Assembly (NCBI RefSeq): GCF_023509015.1
Contig: NZ_CP094975.1
Location: 1,617,501-1,681,500 of the forward strand
Source: Pseudomonas abieticivorans
GTDB taxonomy: Bacteria > Pseudomonadota > Gammaproteobacteria > Pseudomonadales > Pseudomonadaceae
Reading direction: 5' to 3'
DNA length: 64,000 bases
The notes under the pieces were generated by a model. It was given only the letters and a program-made list of their open reading frames with translations. It was not told where the DNA came from and searched no databases. A program made the translations under genes and the position numbers. Within the stretch, counting starts at the first letter, position 1, and every line of letters begins with the position of its first letter. Of this stretch, positions 38,818 through 49,596 are shown piece after piece.

Positions 38818-41751
38818 ATGCACAAAGGATTGAAACGCACCCTCGCCGCCATCGTGGCGCTAATCGCCGTGTACAGCCTGCTCGGTTTCCTGATATTGCC
38901 GGGCATTGGCCTACGTATCGCCAACCAGCAATTGGCCAATTACTCGACCGTACCTGCGCACCTGGACCGTCTGGAGTTCAACCCCTTCAGCCTGGAGCTG
39001 ACACTGTGGGGCTTGCGCCTGGGCGAACCGGGAACCGAGCAGGTGGCCTTCGAGCGCCTGTACGCCAACCTGCAACTGGACAGCCTGTGGACCCGCGCCC
39101 TGCACCTGGAAGCCGTGGAGCTGGACAAGCCGCGCACCGAGTTGCTGTTCAATAAGGACGGTACCCTCAACCTGGCGCAGCTGTTCAAGCTGCCGCCCAG
39201 CACGCCTGCCAAGCCGGACGAGCCGCCGAGCAAGCCGTTCCCGTTGCGCATCGGCAGCATCAAGCTGGTGGAAGGCTACCTGCACTTCAAGGACATGCGC
39301 CCCAGCGAACCCATCGAGTTTCTCTACAACTCGATGAACCTTGAGCTGAACAACCTCAGTACCCTGCCCGACGACAACGCCGACATGACCCTGGTGGCCG
39401 CCGGCCCCGCCGGCGGGCGTATCGACTGGAGCGGCAAGATCAGCCTGGTGCCGATCACCTCCGAGGGCAAGCTGAAGGTCACCGATGGCAAGATGAAGGT
39501 CTGGTGGCCTTATGTACGCGATGCGTTGCCTCTGGCTTTGCAAGACGGCAACTTCAGCCTGAGCACCGATTACCAGCTCAACCTGTCCAAGGAAACCGAA
39601 CTCAACCTGAGCAACGTCGCCGTCAGTATCGCGCCGTTCGCCATCAACACCCCGGACGGTCGCCCACTGGTCAAGCTGGAACGCCTGGACGTCAGCGACA
39701 CCTCGCTAGACCTTGCCAAGCAATTGGTCACCGTGGGCAAGATCCGCAGCCAGAACCTGGAAACCTGGGCCGCCCGCGAGGCTGACGGGCAACTGGACTG
39801 GCAAAAACTGTTCGCCCAGCCCGCCAAGCCCGCCCCCCAGGAAAAAAACGCGCCGGCCACCGCCGATGCCAAGCCTGAAACCCAGCCGGTGCCCAGCGCA
39901 CCGAGCAAGCCCTGGCAGGTACTGCTTAAAGACGTGCAATTGCGCGACTACAAAGTGCACTTGGCCGACCGCGTGCCCAAAGAGCCCGTCGCCCTGGAAC
40001 TGGGCCCGCTGAACCTGGACCTGCAAAACTTCGACAGCCTCAACAAATCGCCTTTTAACCTGAAACTGGACACAGGCCTGGGCAAACAGGGCAAGATCAG
40101 CGCCAGTGGCGAGGTCAACCTGAACCCGGTCAGCGCCAAGCTGAAAGTCACCACCCAAGACATCGACCTGCGGGTGGCGCAGTCCTACATCACCCCGTTC
40201 ATTCGCATGGAGCTGCGCAGTGGCATGCTCGGCAGCGACCTGGCCGTCAACCTCAAGAGCACCGAGCCGTTGGCCTTGACCGTGACCGGCCGCGCTCAGG
40301 TTGACCAGTTGCACACCCTGGACACCCTCAAGACCCGTGACTTCGTCAAATGGCAGCAGTTGGTGCTCGAAGGCGTGAACTTCGACTTGGGCAACAGCTT
40401 GTCGATCGACAAGGTCAACCTGCTGCAACCCTATGCCCGCTTCATGATCAACGAAGACCGCACCACCAACATCAACGACATGCTGATCGCCCAACCTGCC
40501 GGCGCGCCAACGGCGCCTGCGGCGAAAACCGCCAGCAACGACAAACCCATGGCCATCCATATTGGCCAGGTGAACATCAACGATGGCTCGGCCAACTTCG
40601 CCGACTTCAGCCTGACACCCAACTTTGCCACTGCCGTGCAACAGCTCAACGGGCAGATCGGCACCATCGACAGCCGCGAACAAAAGCCGGCCAAGGTGGA
40701 CATCAAAGGCAAGGTCGACCGCTACGCCCCGGTCACCATCCAGGGCAGCCTGAACCCTTTCGACCCCATGGCCAGCCTGGACATCGCCACCAGCTTCAAG
40801 CGCGTAGAGCTGACCACCCTCACGCCCTACTCCGGCAAGTTCGCCGGCTACCGCATCCGCAAGGGCCGGCTTAACCTGGACCTTCACTACCTGATCACCA
40901 AGGGCCAACTCAAGGCCGAAAACAAAGTGGTGGTCGAGCAACTGCAACTGGGCGAGAAGGTCGACAGCCCGGATGCGGTGAACCTGCCCCTGAAACTGGC
41001 GATCGCCCTGCTCAAGGACACGGACGGCAAGATTTCGATCGAGCTACCGGTGACCGGCGATTTGAATAACCCGCAGTTCAGCGTGATGCCCATCGTCTGG
41101 CAAACCCTGCGTAACCTGATCGTCAAGGCGGCGGCCGCGCCGTTCAAATTGCTGGGTGGGCTGATCAGCGGCGGCGACTCCGCCGACCTGAGTAACGTGG
41201 CCTTTGCGCCGGGCTCCAGCGAGCTGAGCGCCGATGCCCAGGCCTCCCTGACCAAACTGGCCGCAGCGCTCAAGGCACGCCCGGCCTTGCACCTGGAAGT
41301 AGAAGGCACCAGCGCGGCCACCAGCGACGGCCCGTTGATTGCCCAGCAACGGTTGGATCGCGAATACCAGGCCAACTACTACAAAATCCTGCAGCGGCGC
41401 GGCGACAAGGTGCCGGCCCAAGCCTCGATGCTGACCGTGCCGGAAGATGAGAAGCCCGCCATGCTGGAGGCTATCTACCGTACCCGTCTGAAGGGCCAGC
41501 CACCGGCTGAGTGGGAGCAGTTGGACAAGAAAGAGCGCACGGCCAAACTGCAACAGGGCGTGATCAAATCCTGGGCCGAGAGCGCGCCGTTGCTGCGCAC
41601 CTTGGGCCAGGATCGCGCCACGGCGATCAAAGGCTTTATGGTCGACAAAGGCCAATTGCCGGACGACCGCGTGTTCCTGATTGACGCCAACCTTGGCCAG
41701 GCCGAAAGTGATGGGCGTGTAATCACCCCACTGCATTTGGACGCCGATTGA
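38818..41751 (+). CDS. DUF748 (AsmA/YhdP-like) envelope protein
   Basis: 977 aa from the ATG at 38818 (MHKGLKRTLAAIVALIAVYS). One N-terminal membrane helix (about 9-28), then a long repetitive beta-rich AsmA-like periplasmic region made of DUF748 units (FNPFSLELTLWGLRLGEPG, NINDMLIAQPAG). The last ~200 residues contain an OmpA-C-like motif: FAPGSSELSADAQASLTKLA. Such proteins bridge the periplasm and are implicated in lipid transport to the outer membrane or in envelope integrity. Function here is inferred. Stop overlaps the next start. Confidence 0.85.
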   Translation: MHKGLKRTLAAIVALIAVYSLLGFLILPGIGLRIANQQLANYSTVPAHLDRLEFNPFSLELTLWGLRLGEPGTEQVAFERLYANLQLDSLWTRALHLEAVELDKPRTELLFNKDGTLNLAQLFKLPPSTPAKPDEPPSKPFPLRIGSIKLVEGYLHFKDMRPSEPIEFLYNSMNLELNNLSTLPDDNADMTLVAAGPAGGRIDWSGKISLVPITSEGKLKVTDGKMKVWWPYVRDALPLALQDGNFSLSTDYQLNLSKETELNLSNVAVSIAPFAINTPDGRPLVKLERLDVSDTSLDLAKQLVTVGKIRSQNLETWAAREADGQLDWQKLFAQPAKPAPQEKNAPATADAKPETQPVPSAPSKPWQVLLKDVQLRDYKVHLADRVPKEPVALELGPLNLDLQNFDSLNKSPFNLKLDTGLGKQGKISASGEVNLNPVSAKLKVTTQDIDLRVAQSYITPFIRMELRSGMLGSDLAVNLKSTEPLALTVTGRAQVDQLHTLDTLKTRDFVKWQQLVLEGVNFDLGNSLSIDKVNLLQPYARFMINEDRTTNINDMLIAQPAGAPTAPAAKTASNDKPMAIHIGQVNINDGSANFADFSLTPNFATAVQQLNGQIGTIDSREQKPAKVDIKGKVDRYAPVTIQGSLNPFDPMASLDIATSFKRVELTTLTPYSGKFAGYRIRKGRLNLDLHYLITKGQLKAENKVVVEQLQLGEKVDSPDAVNLPLKLAIALLKDTDGKISIELPVTGDLNNPQFSVMPIVWQTLRNLIVKAAAAPFKLLGGLISGGDSADLSNVAFAPGSSELSADAQASLTKLAAALKARPALHLEVEGTSAATSDGPLIAQQRLDREYQANYYKILQRRGDKVPAQASMLTVPEDEKPAMLEAIYRTRLKGQPPAEWEQLDKKERTAKLQQGVIKSWAESAPLLRTLGQDRATAIKGFMVDKGQLPDDRVFLIDANLGQAESDGRVITPLHLDAD

Positions 41752-42050
41752 TGAAAACCGCTGTATGCCTGGGCCTAGTATTACTGGCCATGACGGGCAA
41801 CGCCCAGGCGAGCTCCACGCTGCGCTGCGCCAGTGCCTTGATCTCGGTGGAGGACAGCATGGGCGAGGTCGCCCGCAAGTGTGGCGAACCCGCTTCGCGC
41901 ACGTTCATGGGTTACCGCCAGGGCGGCTACTACGGCCCGCCTCAGGTGCCCATCGAACAATGGGTGTATGGGCCCAACAATGGCATGTACCAGTACTTGC
42001 GCTTTGAGGGTGGGCGGTTGATCACGATCGATAGCAAGCGCGGCGACTGA
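41751..42050 (+). CDS. DUF2845 domain-containing secreted protein
   Basis: 99 aa. Signal peptide MKTAVCLGLVLLAMTGNAQA, then the DUF2845 core with two Cys (LRCASALISVEDSMGEVARK, KCGEPASRTFMG). The aromatic tail includes EQWVYGPNNGMYQYLRFEGG. Starts on the stop codon of the DUF748 gene (TGATG), so coupled. Function unknown. Confidence 0.83.
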   Translation: MKTAVCLGLVLLAMTGNAQASSTLRCASALISVEDSMGEVARKCGEPASRTFMGYRQGGYYGPPQVPIEQWVYGPNNGMYQYLRFEGGRLITIDSKRGD

Positions 42051-42062
42051 CCGGCGTCACTG

Positions 42063-42147
42063 TGTAGGAGCGGATTTATCCGCGAAGATGCCCCCGCAGT
42101 AATTCAGACCTACCTTGCGCGGCCTTCGCGGATAAATCCGCTCCTAC
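42063..42147. repeat. Single REPIN between DUF2845 and BON genes
   Basis: TGTAGGAGCGGATTTATCCGCG and its inverted copy GCGGATAAATCCGCTCCTAC enclose a spacer of about 40 bp. It separates converging genes. Confidence 0.92.
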
Positions 42148-42152
42148 CTGCA

Positions 42153-42181
42153 TAAAAAAAGCCCCGGCTTACGCCAGGGCT
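42153..42181 (-). terminator. Intrinsic terminator of the BON-domain gene
   Basis: On the minus strand AGCCCTGGC/GCCGGGGCT (one G-T pair), loop GTAA, followed by seven T. Confidence 0.88.
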
Positions 42182-42217
42182 TTGAGCGGCCGGGTCCATC
42201 CGGCCTTCGCATGAAAC

Positions 42218-42580
42218 TTACTCAGCTTTCAGGCCATCAGCCGATACGGCTTTAACGCCTTTGATTTTCTTGGTGATGTTCACCGCGGTAGTCTTCTGAG
42301 CTTCGGTAACGGCTACAGTCGAGGACAGGGAAACAACACCCTTGTTGGTCTCAACCTTGATGTCAGTGCCTGGGATGCCTTTCTCGGTCACCAGGTCGGA
42401 TTTCACTTTAGTGGTGATCCAGGTGTCGGAAGTAGTTTCCTTGGCTTTGGTCATTTCACCAGCAGCCACGACCATTGGAGCCTGGGAGGCTTCTTGGGCA
42501 GCGAAGGCTGCGTTGGCCATGGTCAGGGTCAGAGCAGTGGCAGTAGCGGCAGCAATAGCGAACTTCTTCATACGAGACAC
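42218..42580 (-). CDS. BON domain-containing periplasmic protein
   Basis: 120 aa. Signal peptide MSRMKKFAIAAATATALTLT with cleavage near AFA-AQ, then a BON domain (TWITTKVKSDLVTEKGIPGT, IKVETNKGVVSLSSTV) to the C-terminus. OsmY-type proteins are periplasmic and often stress-induced. AGGAG precedes the ATG. A sigma-54 promoter and two upstream sites lie ahead (42639-42767), unusual for this family. Confidence 0.9.
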   Translation of the reverse strand: MSRMKKFAIAAATATALTLTMANAAFAAQEASQAPMVVAAGEMTKAKETTSDTWITTKVKSDLVTEKGIPGTDIKVETNKGVVSLSSTVAVTEAQKTTAVNITKKIKGVKAVSADGLKAE

Positions 42581-42638
42581 TCCTGTTTTTCGAAAAGTCT
42601 GCGCCGTGGGTTCCTGGCAGCAGGGTTACGTTAACTAT

Positions 42639-42654
42639 TGCAGGGGCTGTGCCA
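42639..42654 (-). promoter_or_regulatory. Sigma-54 promoter of the BON-domain gene
   Basis: On the minus strand TGGCACAGCCCCTGCA has GG and GC separated by exactly 10 bp and differs from TGGCACG-N4-TTGCW at only two constrained positions. Start would be near 42628, leaving a leader of about 48 nt. Confidence 0.75.
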
Positions 42655-42718
42655 ACCTTCGAAAAGAATATTAAACGTTATAAATCAACAGCTTATAAAA
42701 AACAGGTTTTTTGCCAAT

Positions 42719-42767
42719 CGTGCAGATTGCATGCTCGCCCACAAATCCGCGTGCAAGTTGCATGTTC
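42719..42767. promoter_or_regulatory. Two tandem palindromic enhancer-like sites
   Basis: CGTGCAGATTGCATGCTC (42719-42736) and CGTGCAAGTTGCATGTTC (42750-42767) match at 15 of 18 positions and are 31 bp apart (about three helical turns). Each is an inverted repeat of the form CGTGCA-N3-TGCATG. They lie 65-113 bp upstream of the -24 element, where sigma-54 activators bind. The activator is unknown. Confidence 0.65.
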
Positions 42768-42802
42768 ACTAAAGAATTGAGTGGCGGCTGAATGCCAGCC
42801 AT

Positions 42803-42830
42803 AAAAAAAGGACCCCGAAGGGTCCTTTTT
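42803..42830. terminator. Terminator after pnp (symmetrical)
   Basis: GGACCC/GGGTCC with a TTCG-type loop, flanked by seven A and five T, so it can act in both directions. 15 bp after the pnp stop. Confidence 0.9.
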
Positions 42831-42844
42831 CTACCGCCGGCTAG

Positions 42845-44950
42845 TTACACGCCGGAAGCTTTTGCTGCAGCCACGTCCTTGATGGACAGCTTGATACGGC
42901 CGCGGTTGTCCACGTCCAGTACCAGCACTTCCACTTCCTGGCCTTCTTTGAGGATGTCGGTCACTTTCTCGACACGAGCGTCGCTCAGCATCGAGATGTG
43001 AACCAGGCCGTCCTTGCCAGGCAGGATGTTGACGAATGCGCCGAAGTCGACGATGCGCTCAACCTTGCCCACGTAGATCTTGCCGATCTCGGCTTCTGCG
43101 GTAATACCCAGGACGCGCTGGCGTGCTGCTTCTGCCGCTTCCTTGGTTTCGCCGAAGATCTTGATCGAACCGTCGTCTTCGATGTCGATCGAAGCCTTGG
43201 TTTCTTCACAGATAGCGCGGATGGTGGCGCCGCCTTTACCGATGACGTCACGGATCTTGTCGGTGTCGATCTTCATGGCGATCATGGTCGGAGCGTTTTC
43301 CGACAGTTCGCTACGGGACTGACCAATGATCTGGTTCATCTGGCCGAGGATGTTCAGGCGCGCTTCCAGGGCTTGGCCCAGGGCGATTTCCATGATCTCT
43401 TCGGTGATGCCGTTGATCTTGATGTCCATCTGCAGGGCGGTAACGCCCTTGGCAGTACCGGCCACCTTGAAGTCCATGTCGCCCAGGTGGTCTTCGTCAC
43501 CCAGGATGTCGGTCAGGATGGCGAACTTCTCGCCTTCTTTAACCAGGCCCATGGCGATACCGGCAACCGGCGCCTTCATCGGCACACCAGCGTCCATCAG
43601 TGCCAGGGAGGCACCGCAGACCGAAGCCATGGAGCTCGAACCGTTGGACTCGGTGATTTCCGATACCACGCGGATGGTGTACGGGAACACGTCGGCGGCA
43701 GGCAGCATGGCCTGGACCGAACGACGGGCCAGACGGCCGTGACCGATTTCGCGACGGCCAGCACCGCCCATGCGACCACACTCGCCCACCGAGAACGGAG
43801 GGAAGTTGTAGTGCAGCATGAAGGGGTCTTTTTTCTCGCCTTCCAGGGTGTCCAGCAGCTGTGCGTCACGCGCAGTACCCAGGGTTGCAACAACCAGGGC
43901 CTGGGTTTCGCCACGGGTGAACAGGGCCGAACCGTGGGTTTTTGGCAGAACACCGACTTCGATGTTCAGCGGGCGCACGGTCTTGGTGTCGCGGCCGTCG
44001 ATACGTGGCTTGCCGTTGACGATGTTTTCGCGAACGGTGCGGTATTCGATTTCGCCGAAGATTTCTTTCACTTCGCCGGCAGAAGGCTGGCCTTCTTCAC
44101 CGGAGAACTTGGCGATGACCTGGTCGCGCAACTCACCCAGCTTGGCGTAACGATCAGCCTTGACGGTGATGGTGTAGGCATCGGAAACCGCAGCACCGAA
44201 TTCACCACGGATGGCGCTCAGCAGTGGGGTGTTCTCAGCCTTGGCAACCCAGTTCCAGGTTGGCTTGGCGGCTTCGGCGGCCAGTTCCTTGACGGCGTTG
44301 ATCACCACCTGGAACTCGTCGTGGGCAAACAGCACGGCGCCCAGCATCTGGTCTTCGGTCAGCTCTTTGGCTTCCGATTCAACCATCAGCACGGCGTCGG
44401 AGGTACCGGCAACGACCATGTCCAGGCTCGAGGCAGCCAGTTGCTCGTAGGTTGGGTTCAGCAGGTAGCCGGTGCTTTCGTGGAAAGCAACGCGCGCAGC
44501 GCCGATCGGGCCTTCGAAAGGAATGCCGGAGATCGCCAGGGCAGCCGAAGTACCGATCATCGCAGCGATGTCCGGATCGGTTTTCTTGCTGGTGGAAACG
44601 ACGGTGCAGACAACCTGCACTTCGTTCATGAAGCCTTCAGGAAACAGCGGGCGGATCGGGCGATCGATCAAACGCGAGGTCAGGGTTTCTTTCTCGGAAG
44701 GACGGCCTTCGCGCTTGAAGAAACCACCAGGGATCTTGCCGGCAGCGTAGGTTTTTTCCTGGTAGTGCACAGACAGAGGGAAGAAGCCCTTGCCTGGATC
44801 AGCTTGCTTGGCGCCTACAACGGTAACCAATACGGTGACGTCGTTATCGACGGTAACCAATACGGCGCCGGAGGCTTGGCGGGCGATGCGGCCCGTTTCG
44901 AGGGTAACGGTCGACTGACCGAATTGAAACTTCTTGATGACCGGGTTCAC
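42845..44950 (-). CDS. pnp: Polynucleotide phosphorylase
   Basis: 701 aa from a GTG at 44950 (GTAGGA precedes it). Two RNase PH domains (N-terminal half and about 310-530), then a KH domain ([19 protein letters not shown]) and an S1 domain ([20 protein letters not shown]). Degrades RNA 3' to 5' by phosphorolysis, and is part of the RNA degradosome. Downstream of rpsO, as in nearly all gamma-proteobacteria; the 252-bp gap contains hairpins (e.g. 45011-45028, 45141-45155) that may be processing sites. Confidence 0.97.
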   Translation of the reverse strand: MNPVIKKFQFGQSTVTLETGRIARQASGAVLVTVDNDVTVLVTVVGAKQADPGKGFFPLSVHYQEKTYAAGKIPGGFFKREGRPSEKETLTSRLIDRPIRPLFPEGFMNEVQVVCTVVSTSKKTDPDIAAMIGTSAALAISGIPFEGPIGAARVAFHESTGYLLNPTYEQLAASSLDMVVAGTSDAVLMVESEAKELTEDQMLGAVLFAHDEFQVVINAVKELAAEAAKPTWNWVAKAENTPLLSAIRGEFGAAVSDAYTITVKADRYAKLGELRDQVIAKFSGEEGQPSAGEVKEIFGEIEYRTVRENIVNGKPRIDGRDTKTVRPLNIEVGVLPKTHGSALFTRGETQALVVATLGTARDAQLLDTLEGEKKDPFMLHYNFPPFSVGECGRMGGAGRREIGHGRLARRSVQAMLPAADVFPYTIRVVSEITESNGSSSMASVCGASLALMDAGVPMKAPVAGIAMGLVKEGEKFAILTDILGDEDHLGDMDFKVAGTAKGVTALQMDIKINGITEEIMEIALGQALEARLNILGQMNQIIGQSRSELSENAPTMIAMKIDTDKIRDVIGKGGATIRAICEETKASIDIEDDGSIKIFGETKEAAEAARQRVLGITAEAEIGKIYVGKVERIVDFGAFVNILPGKDGLVHISMLSDARVEKVTDILKEGQEVEVLVLDVDNRGRIKLSIKDVAAAKASGV

Positions 44951-45202
44951 GGTTTCCTACCTTCTTTAGTGGCTCTGGGGGAACTGGTTTCTTGCGAATT
45001 CTTGGGCAGCAAGGGGAATCGGCCCCTTTTGGCAGTCCAGATAAAACTTGAGGCTGGAAGGCTGCCCCGCATCAATGCAAAAGCACCGATGCAGCACAAC
45101 CAACCAACCTCATAGACACGCGCGGCATATTCACAAGCCCCGACGCCAGGCGTCGAAACCTGCGCAGGCAACACACCGCGCACACCACTGGCCGGGCCGC
45201 TA

Positions 45203-45472
45203 TTAGCGACGCAGGCCCAGGCGACCGATCAGGGCGCTGTAGCGAGTAACGTCTTTGCCCTTCAGGTAGTCCAGCAGCTTACGACGCTGGTTAACCATAC
45301 GGATCAGGCCACGACGGGAGTGGTGGTCTTTGCCGTTGGCCTTGAAGTGACCTTGCAGCTTGTTGATGTTGTGGGTCAGCAGTGCAACTTGCACTTCTGG
45401 CGAACCAGTATCACCAACGGCTTGCTGGTAGTCGGCAACGATTTGAGCTTTGTCTTCAACGCTAAGAGCCAT
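45203..45472 (-). CDS. rpsO: 30S ribosomal protein S15
   Basis: 89 aa, the standard length. [20 protein letters not shown] at the N-terminus, and the RNA-binding helices [20 protein letters not shown] and [10 protein letters not shown]. Binds 16S rRNA early in 30S assembly. It has its own promoter (45539-45567) and a leader hairpin GGAAACCGC/GCGGTTTCC (45492-45511) just before the start, plausible for the autoregulation known in E. coli. Confidence 0.98.
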   Translation of the reverse strand: MALSVEDKAQIVADYQQAVGDTGSPEVQVALLTHNINKLQGHFKANGKDHHSRRGLIRMVNQRRKLLDYLKGKDVTRYSALIGRLGLRR

Positions 45473-45538
45473 GAGGCATCTCCAGTACTAGGGAAACCGC
45501 GAGCGGTTTCCAACAGGCCAGGGTAATACCCTGTATTA

Positions 45539-45567
45539 ATAATAGGAGGTGCGACCGTGCCTGTTAA
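45539..45567 (-). promoter_or_regulatory. Sigma-70 promoter of rpsO-pnp
   Basis: On the minus strand TTAACA (45562-45567), exactly 17 bp, then TATTAT (45539-45544): five of six matches at each element. Start near 45532, about 60 nt before the rpsO ATG. Confidence 0.75.
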
Positions 45568-45618
45568 CAGCCGTCCTCGACCAGCCACCGCGCAAAACCG
45601 CGCGGCAACCGGGATCGG

Positions 45619-46536
45619 TCATTCCGACCGAATCAAACGACGTGGCGCAATGCGCCCGTCTTCGCTCACTTCACCGATACCGATGAAGCGACCATTGTGA
45701 TCTTGCACCCGTACCATGCCGAATTTCGGCGCGTCCGGGGCTCTTACTGGCTGCCCGTTGAGCCAGTAGAAAGCGCTGGCCTCGGAGAAATGCAGCAGCG
45801 GCCAGTCAAGCAGGCCACTGTCGGACGGCATCAGGAACTGGTCCACCGCCTCGTTGCCACCTTCGGCATGCACCCGCTCCAGCTCTTCGAGCGTCACGGT
45901 CTGCGCGAGGGTAAAGGGCCCGGCGTGGGTACGGCGCAGTTCCGCGACGTAGGCACCACAGCCCAATTGCTCACCAATGTCTTCGACCAGGGTGCGGATA
46001 TAGGTGCCTTTCGAGCAACCTACGGTCAGCCGCGCGCGGGTCTCTTCACAAGCCAGCAACTCCAACCGGTGAATAGTAACAGAACGCGGTTCGCGCTCCA
46101 CTACTTCACCTGCACGTGCCAGCTTGTAAAGTGGCTGGCCATCACGCTTGAGCGCCGAGTACATCGGCGGTATCTGGCTGATTTGCCCACGAAAACCGGG
46201 CAATGCCGCTTCGATATCAGCGCGACCAACGGTCACTTCACGGGTTTGCAAAACCTCACCCTCGGCGTCGGCCGTGGTGGTGGTCTGGCCCATCTGCATC
46301 ACCGTCTCGTAACCCTTGTCGGAATCGAGCAGGTATTGCGAGAACTTGGTGGCCTCGCCAAAGCACAACGGCAACACGCCGCTGGCCAGGGGGTCGAGGC
46401 TGCCGGTATGCCCGGCCTTCTCGGCGTTAAGCAACCAGCGCACTTTTTGCAAGGCGGCGTTGGAAGTAAACCCCAACGGCTTGTCCAGCAGGATAATGCC
46501 ACTGACATCGCGACGGATACGCTTGACCTGAGCCAC
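45619..46536 (-). CDS. truB: tRNA pseudouridine(55) synthase
   Basis: 305 aa. Makes pseudouridine 55 in the T loop of tRNAs. Catalytic Asp in [16 protein letters not shown] (about residue 46), KLARAGE and [21 protein letters not shown]-terminal PUA-like end ([19 protein letters not shown]). 3 bp after rbfA. Confidence 0.96.
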   Translation of the reverse strand: MAQVKRIRRDVSGIILLDKPLGFTSNAALQKVRWLLNAEKAGHTGSLDPLASGVLPLCFGEATKFSQYLLDSDKGYETVMQMGQTTTTADAEGEVLQTREVTVGRADIEAALPGFRGQISQIPPMYSALKRDGQPLYKLARAGEVVEREPRSVTIHRLELLACEETRARLTVGCSKGTYIRTLVEDIGEQLGCGAYVAELRRTHAGPFTLAQTVTLEELERVHAEGGNEAVDQFLMPSDSGLLDWPLLHFSEASAFYWLNGQPVRAPDAPKFGMVRVQDHNGRFIGIGEVSEDGRIAPRRLIRSE

Positions 46537-46539
46537 GGC

Positions 46540-46941
46540 TTACTCCTTGGTGTCAGGAGCGCTGGTGTCATCCTGGTGCTGGGTATCTTCGGCCACGGCA
46601 CGCTCGATCAGGGCCGACAGATGAGCACCGCGGGTCACGCTTTCATCGTAATGGAAGTGCAATTGCGGCACGCTGCGCAGCTTCATTTCCTTGCCCAACT
46701 GCATGCGCAAGAAGCCTGCAGCAGAGTTGAGCACCTTGATGCTTTGCTTGATGTCTTCGGCAGTGTCCTGGCCCATGACGGTGATGTACACCTTGGCATG
46801 GCCCACGTCGCGGCTGACGTCGACGGCGGTGATAGTGACCAGGCCCACGCGGGGGTCTTTCACTTCACGACGAATGAGTTGCGCCAGCTCGCGTTGCATC
46901 TGGTCGCCGATGCGCTGGGTACGGCTGTATTCTTTTGCCAT
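46540..46941 (-). CDS. rbfA: 30S ribosome-binding factor RbfA
   Basis: 133 aa, KH-fold. [20 protein letters not shown] at the N-terminus and [20 protein letters not shown] with the interrupted KH motif. Late 30S maturation factor. The C-terminal tail is acidic. Between infB and truB on the same strand. Confidence 0.95.
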   Translation of the reverse strand: MAKEYSRTQRIGDQMQRELAQLIRREVKDPRVGLVTITAVDVSRDVGHAKVYITVMGQDTAEDIKQSIKVLNSAAGFLRMQLGKEMKLRSVPQLHFHYDESVTRGAHLSALIERAVAEDTQHQDDTSAPDTKE

Positions 46942-46968
46942 GATTTATTACCTGTAACTGAAGCGGCA

Positions 46969-47002
46969 AACGCCCGGTCAAGCTTGAGCCTGACCGGGCG
47001 TT
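46969..47002 (-). terminator. Hairpin between infB and rbfA
   Basis: AACGCCCGGTCA pairs perfectly with TGACCGGGCGTT around a 10-nt loop, with only two T and a T-poor tail after it. Possible attenuator or processing site within the operon. Confidence 0.5.
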
Positions 47003-47052
47003 GCGTTTAGGGTGCGGCGGTTTTGGCCGGGCGCACCCCTCAAGCTCGCGTG

Positions 47053-49569
47053 TTAAAGCGTACGAGCCACTTGGACCTTCTCGAAGACTTCGATCTTGTC
47101 ACCGACTTTCACGTCGTTGTAGCTCTTCACGCCGATACCGCATTCCATGCCGGCACGTACTTCGGAAGCGTCATCCTTGAAGCGGCGCAGGGATTCCAGC
47201 TCGCCTTCGAAGATAACGATGTCTTCACGCAGTACACGGATTGGACGGTTACGGTGAACAACACCTTCAAGCACCATGCAACCTGCGATCGCACCAAACT
47301 TCGGCGAACGGAACACGTCGCGTACTTCGGCGATGCCCAGGATGTTCTCGCGAACGTCGCTGCCGAGCATACCGGTCAGGGCTTTCTTGACGTCTTCAAT
47401 GATGTCGTAGATCACGTTGTAGTAACGCATATCCAGACCTTCCTGCTCGACGATCTTGCGCGCGCCAGCATCGGCACGCACGTTGAAGCCGAACAGTACT
47501 GCATTGGAGGCCAGTGCCAGGTTGGCGTCGGATTCGGTGATACCACCGACACCGCCACCGACCACGCGCACTTGCACTTCGTCGTTGCCCAGGCCGTTCA
47601 GAGCGCCTTGCAAAGCTTCCAACGAGCCACGTACGTCAGATTTGAGGACGATGTTAAGCGTCTTCTTCTCTTCCTGGCCCATGTTCTCGAAGATGTTTTC
47701 CAGCTTGCCGGCGTGAGCACGGGCCAGCTTGACTTCGCGGAACTTGCCTTGACGGAACAGAGCCACTTCACGGGCTTTCTTCTCGTCGGCAACCACGCTC
47801 ATCTCGTCGCCAGCGTCTGGCGTACCGTCCAGGCCCAGGATCTCGACCGGAATGGCCGGGCCTGCTTCCTTGATCGGCTTGCCGTTCTCGTCGAGCATGG
47901 CGCGAACGCGGCCATAGTTCGAACCCACCAGCACCATGTCGCCTTGACGCAGCGTACCGTCTTGTACCAGCACGGTGGCCACTGGGCCACGGCCCTTGTC
48001 CAGACGCGATTCAACCACCACGCCACGGCCAGGTGCCGAAGGGGTTGCCTTCAGTTCCAGAACCTCGGCCTGCAGCAGAACGGCTTCCAGCAGCTCGTCG
48101 ACGCCAGTACCCATCTTCGCCGAAACCGGGACGAATGGAGTGTCGCCGCCCCACTCTTCGCTGGTCACGCCGTGAACCGACAGTTCGCTACGGATGCGAT
48201 CGAGATCAGCGCCCGGCTTGTCGATCTTGTTCACTGCAACCACCAGCGGAACGCCAGCAGCCTTGGCATGCTGAACAGCTTCGATGGTTTGCGGCATCAC
48301 GCCGTCGTCGGCTGCAACCACCAGGATCACGATGTCGGTTGCCTTGGCACCACGAGCACGCATTGCGGTAAACGCAGCGTGGCCCGGGGTATCGAGGAAC
48401 GTCACCATGCCACGGTCGGTTTCAACGTGGTACGCGCCGATGTGCTGGGTGATACCGCCGGCTTCGCCAGCAGCTACCTTGGCACGACGGATGTAGTCGA
48501 GCAGGGAAGTCTTACCGTGGTCAACGTGGCCCATTACGGTCACGACTGGCGCACGGGAGAACGCCTCGCCTTCGAACTTCAAGGACTCGGCCAGGGAATC
48601 TTCCAGGGCCGTGTCGCTGACCAGAGTCACTTTGTGGCCCAGTTCTTCAGCAACCAGTTGGGCAGTTTCCTGATCCAGTACCTGGTTGATGGTGGCCGGG
48701 GTACCCAGCTTGAACATGAACTTGATGACTTCGGCAGCCTTGACCGACATCTGCGCGGCCAGATCGCCGACAGTGATGGTCTCGCCGATCTGCACGTCAC
48801 GCACGACAGGGCCGGTTGGGCTCTGGAAACCGTGGGCGTTGCGCTTTTTCAGCTTGGACTTGCCACGACCGCCACGACGGAAGCCATCGCTTTCTTCGTC
48901 GGTGGTACGCGGAGCCGAACGAGGGGCCGGGGCCTTCTCTTTTTCCTTGACCGACGCGCGGTGCGGGGCGTTCTTGCGATCGCCATCACGACGTGCGTCT
49001 TCGTTGCGCGGCTTGTCCGGGCGACGAGGTTCTTCTTTCTTGCGGTCAGCAGCTGGCGCAGGCGCAACGGCACCCAGCTCGACTTCGGCAGCGGCTACCG
49101 CTGCCACAGGGGCAGCCGGAGCTTGAGCGGCGGCCGCAGGAGCGGTGCCCGACTGCGGCTGACGACGGGCTTCTTCATCAGCACGCTTGCGTGCTTCTTC
49201 ATCGGCCTTCTGACGGACTGCGTTTTCGGCTGCACGGCGCTCTTCGAGCTCGCGCTTCTGCTCGGCCTGGATTTCTTCCGGGCTGCGCTGAACGAATACT
49301 TTCTTCTTGCGTACTTCTACGCTGATGCTCTTGCTGCCAGCAACACGCAAGGTGCTGGTGGTCTTGCGCTGCAAGGTAATCTTGCGCGGTTCTTCCGCTT
49401 TAGCCTTGTGGCTGCTTTTCAAATGAGCCAGCAGAGCCTGCTTCTCATTATCGGTCACAACTTGTCCGGCGTCAGTGTGTGGCAGACCTGCCTCACGCAT
49501 CTGCTGTAACAGGCGCTCTACCGGTGCGGCGACCTCTGTGGCCAGTTCTTTCACCGTGACTTGCGTCAT
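47053..49569 (-). CDS. infB: Translation initiation factor IF-2
   Basis: 838 aa. An N-terminal IF2N domain ([20 protein letters not shown]), a long charged Lys/Glu/Ala/Arg-rich linker (about 90-270), a second IF2N ([20 protein letters not shown]), then the G domain with [23 protein letters not shown] and NKID. Domains II-IV follow. It brings fMet-tRNA to the ribosome. 27 bp after nusA. Confidence 0.98.
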   Translation of the reverse strand: MTQVTVKELATEVAAPVERLLQQMREAGLPHTDAGQVVTDNEKQALLAHLKSSHKAKAEEPRKITLQRKTTSTLRVAGSKSISVEVRKKKVFVQRSPEEIQAEQKRELEERRAAENAVRQKADEEARKRADEEARRQPQSGTAPAAAAQAPAAPVAAVAAAEVELGAVAPAPAADRKKEEPRRPDKPRNEDARRDGDRKNAPHRASVKEKEKAPAPRSAPRTTDEESDGFRRGGRGKSKLKKRNAHGFQSPTGPVVRDVQIGETITVGDLAAQMSVKAAEVIKFMFKLGTPATINQVLDQETAQLVAEELGHKVTLVSDTALEDSLAESLKFEGEAFSRAPVVTVMGHVDHGKTSLLDYIRRAKVAAGEAGGITQHIGAYHVETDRGMVTFLDTPGHAAFTAMRARGAKATDIVILVVAADDGVMPQTIEAVQHAKAAGVPLVVAVNKIDKPGADLDRIRSELSVHGVTSEEWGGDTPFVPVSAKMGTGVDELLEAVLLQAEVLELKATPSAPGRGVVVESRLDKGRGPVATVLVQDGTLRQGDMVLVGSNYGRVRAMLDENGKPIKEAGPAIPVEILGLDGTPDAGDEMSVVADEKKAREVALFRQGKFREVKLARAHAGKLENIFENMGQEEKKTLNIVLKSDVRGSLEALQGALNGLGNDEVQVRVVGGGVGGITESDANLALASNAVLFGFNVRADAGARKIVEQEGLDMRYYNVIYDIIEDVKKALTGMLGSDVRENILGIAEVRDVFRSPKFGAIAGCMVLEGVVHRNRPIRVLREDIVIFEGELESLRRFKDDASEVRAGMECGIGVKSYNDVKVGDKIEVFEKVQVARTL

Positions 49570-49596
49570 GCACTTCTCTCCTCAGGCCGCGCCTAC

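Noticed and set aside
44947..45183. 78-codon open frame between pnp and rpsO
   Set aside because: No ribosome site or recognisable domain; the stretch is the known rpsO-pnp untranslated gap with hairpins.
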